From contig NC_135502.1 in assembly GCF_052857255.1 (NCBI RefSeq), positions 190,661,257-190,725,256 of the forward strand: a DNA stretch of 64,000 bases, given 5' to 3'. Of the stretch, positions 61,801-64,000 are shown in pieces. Within the stretch, counting starts at the first letter, position 1; each line of letters starts with the position of its first letter. The translations under genes and the position numbers were made by a program. Below the pieces are notes generated by a model. It searched no databases. It was not told the DNA's origin and saw only the letters and a program-made list of their open reading frames with translations. Source of the DNA: Amblyomma americanum. Lineage: Eukaryota > Arthropoda > Arachnida > Ixodida > Ixodidae.

Positions 61801-62440
61801 GTCGATTTATAGCAGTGTGACATCAATGTTGTAGCAGCGGCCGATGTTACGCTGAGGGCCGTGAACAGTGGGGAATCGGTTCCACAGGTGCTCATGCCGA
61901 GGTGCTCGATTTTCCTTGTAGCGTCGTAACCCTCGGTATTACACTAGATAAGCGTTTTCAGGTCGCTGTCTTAAATGCAGGTGTTCATTCGAGCTATGCA
62001 GCCTGGTAGAACGAAGCCAAGAACCTGAACCAAAAAGGCGAAATGGTTCCTCAACATCACCTCGCTCAGAGTGCCACCATGCTCTTTGCCAAGGAACGAA
62101 ACGTGACTCGATTTAAAAAGTGTGACGTCCATGTTGCAGCAGCTGCCAATGTTACGCTGGTGGCCGTGAACAGTGGTTGATCGGTTCCACAGGTGCTGAT
62201 GCCGTGTTGCTCTATGTTTATTGTAGCGTTGTAACTCTCGGTAATACAGTAATTCAGCGTTTTCAGGTCGCTATCGTAAATGCAGGTGTTCACTCGAGCA
62301 ATGTAGCCTGGTAAAACGAAGCCTAGAACCTGAACCAAAAAGTCGAAATGGTTCCTCAACATCTCCTCGCTCAGATTGCCACCATGCCCTGTGCCAAAGA
62401 ACGAAACGTTACTGGATTTAAAGCAGTGTGACGTCAATGT
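61801..62440 (+). repeat. Satellite link before the last F fragment
   Basis: Two monomers resembling 9000-9480 and 18650-19140 (shared CATGCTCTTTGCCAA and GTTGATCGGTTCC). No other content. Confidence 0.7.
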
Positions 62441-64000
62441 TGCAGCAGCTGCCTATGTTACGCTAGTGGCCGTGAACAGTGGTGGATCGGTTCCACAGGT
62501 GCTGAGGCCGTGTTGCTCGATGTTCATTGTAGCGTCGTCACTCTCGGTATTACAGTAATTAAGCGTTTTCAGGTCGCTGTCGTAATTGCAGGCGTTCAGT
62601 CGAGCAATGCAGCCTGGTATAACGAAGCCAAGAACCTCATCAAAAAGACGAAATGGTTCCTGAACATCACCTCGATCAGGGTGCCACCACGCCTTGTGCC
62701 AAAGAACGAAACGTAACTCGATTTAAAGTAGTGTGACGTTAATGTTGCAGCAGATGCAGATGTTACGCTGGGGGCCGTGAACAGTTTTGGATCGGTTCCA
62801 CAGGGGCTGATGCCGTGTTCTCGATGTTCCTTGTAGAGTCGTAACCCCGGGTATTACACTAAATAGGCGTTTTCAGGTCGCTGTCTTAAATGCAGGTGTT
62901 CACTTGAGCAATGCAGCCTGGTAGAACGAAGCCAAGAACCTGAACCAAAAGATGAAATGGTTCCTCAACATCACCTCGCTTAGAGTGCCACCATGCCCTG
63001 TGCCAAAGAACGAAACGTGACTCTATTTAGAGCAGTGTGACGCCAATGTTGCAGCAGCTGAATATGTTACGCTGGTGGAAGTGTACAGTGGTGGATCGGT
63101 TATACCGGTGCTGATGCCGTGTTGCTCGATGTTCTTTGCAGCGTCGTAAGTCTCAGTATTACAGTAATTAAGCGTTTTAAATCCGCTGTCGTAAATGCAC
63201 GTGTTCAGTCGAGCAATGCCGCCTGGTAGAACAAAGACAAGAACCTGAACCAAAAAGTCGAAATGGTTCCTCAACATCACCTCGCTCGGCTGCCACCACG
63301 CCCAGTTCAAAAGAACGAAGCTTGACTAGATTTATTGCAGTGTGACTTCAAGTTGCAGCAGCGGCCGAGGTTACGCTGAGGGCCGTGAACAGTGGTGGAT
63401 CGGTTCCAGAGGTGCTGATGCCGTGTTGCTTGATGTTATTTGTAGCGCCGTAACTCTCGGTATTACAGTATTTCAGCGTTTTCATGTCGCTGTCTTAAAG
63501 CAGGAGTTCATTCGAGCAATGCAGCCTGGTAGAACGAAGCCAAGAACCTGAACAAAAAAGACGAAATCGTTCGTCAACTTCTCGCTCAGAGTGCCACCAT
63601 GCCCTGTGCCAAAGAACGAAACGTGACTCGATTTAAAGCAGTGTGACGTCAGTGTTGCAGCAGCTGCCTATGTTACGCTGGTGGCTGGGAACAGTGGTGG
63701 ATCGATTCCACCGGTGCTGATGCCGTGTTGCTCGATGTTCCTTGTATCGTCGTAACTCTCGGTAATACAGCAATTCAGCGTTTTCAGGTCGCTGTCGTAA
63801 ATGCAGGTGTTCACTCGAGCAATGTAGCCTGGTAAAACGAAGCCTAGAACCTGAACCAAAAAGACGAAATGGTTCCTCAACATCTCCTCGCTCAGAGTGC
63901 CACCATGCCCTGTGCCAAAGAAGGAAACGTGACTCGATTTAAAGCAGTGTGACGTCAATGTTGCAGCAGCTGCCTATGTTACGCTGGTGGCCGTGAACAG
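62441..64000 (+). repeat. Block F fragment, copy 4, running off the window
   Basis: Aligns to 54840-56399 at an offset of 7601 up to the last base. Shares the private changes GTGACGTTAATG and AAATAGGCG with the 55-kb copy but not the 49.6-kb copy, so it derives from the 55-kb version. One difference noted is G near 63838 against T near 56237. Confidence 0.88.

Larger units (their letters stand above)
1..64000 (+). repeat. Satellite DNA array, ~305-bp monomer, ~210 head-to-tail copies
   Basis: The same ~305-bp unit repeats without interruption or change of orientation through the whole window. Landmarks such as GTGAACAGTGG, GCCACCATGCCC and AGCGTTTTCAGGTCGCTG recur once per unit. Full-length monomers are 304-306 bp and a recurrent short form is 286 bp. 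Between position 5171 and 52091 fourteen copies of a marker subtype bracket 154 monomers averaging 305.07 bp once indels are corrected. Neighbouring monomers differ by clear subtype-specific substitutions while distant blocks are nearly identical, which is what unequal exchange and segmental amplification produce in satellites. The only foreign DNA seen is the 147-bp insertion at 5564-5710. Neither array end is present. I do not recognise the satellite family by name. Satellites of this kind are usually heterochromatic, often pericentromeric or subtelomeric; the location here is unknown. Confidence 0.97.

Noticed and set aside
1..64000. CRISPR array
   Set aside because: Units are ~305 bp and similar throughout. 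There are no short identical repeats separated by unique spacers and no cas genes.
1..64000. rRNA, tRNA, telomeric TTAGG tracts or microsatellites
   Set aside because: Reading through the window I found none; TTAG occurs only singly within monomers.
1..64000. Bacterial or phage genes and promoters
   Set aside because: No coding density, ribosome-binding pattern or recognisable product. The sequence is one tandem repeat.

Overview
This window holds no genes that I can support. It is the inside of one long eukaryotic satellite DNA array. A monomer of about 305 bp repeats head to tail, always in the same orientation, from the first base to the last. I estimate about 210 monomers (64,000 bp, corrected for one 159-bp insertion and fourteen 20-bp deletions). 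Both array ends lie outside the window. Every long open frame is a translation of the monomer. The minus-strand frames give a recurring ~102-residue unit that breaks wherever a monomer carries an indel, so I treat them as non-coding.

The organism is a eukaryote, and the lack of CpG depletion (about 20 CpG per monomer by hand count) fits an invertebrate better than a vertebrate. The only non-satellite DNA is a 147-bp insertion at 5564-5710 with a 12-bp target-site duplication, most of it a perfect 48-bp-arm hairpin. From memory it resembles short repeats common in hard-tick (ixodid) transcripts, so a tick or other arachnid is my tentative guess. I could not run a search.

Layout: monomers are divergent between neighbours but nearly identical between distant blocks, so the array is a patchwork of multi-monomer segmental duplications. 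Block A (1-2555) recurs at 13491-16040 and about 35050-36400. Block B (2556-6370) recurs at 36403-40370. Block C (6370-11250) recurs at 16040-20570. Block D (11250-13490) recurs at 23658-25900 and 32807-35035. Block E (21900-25100) recurs at 31050-34250. An 8-monomer unit is duplicated directly in tandem (26765-29203 and 29204-31642) with one difference seen by eye. The right third (46000-64000) is built from block F, whose parts recur at offsets of 5506, 5771 and 7601 bp.

Two features stand out. First, the array never slips register: fourteen copies of a landmark subtype are spaced by whole numbers of monomers over 46.9 kb. Second, most monomers carry a perfect CRE/ATF palindrome (TGACGTCA) next to a CAGCTG E-box. 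Several duplication and deletion junctions fall in the same short conserved parts of the monomer, and their history (substitution, then deletion, then amplification) can be read from the variants.
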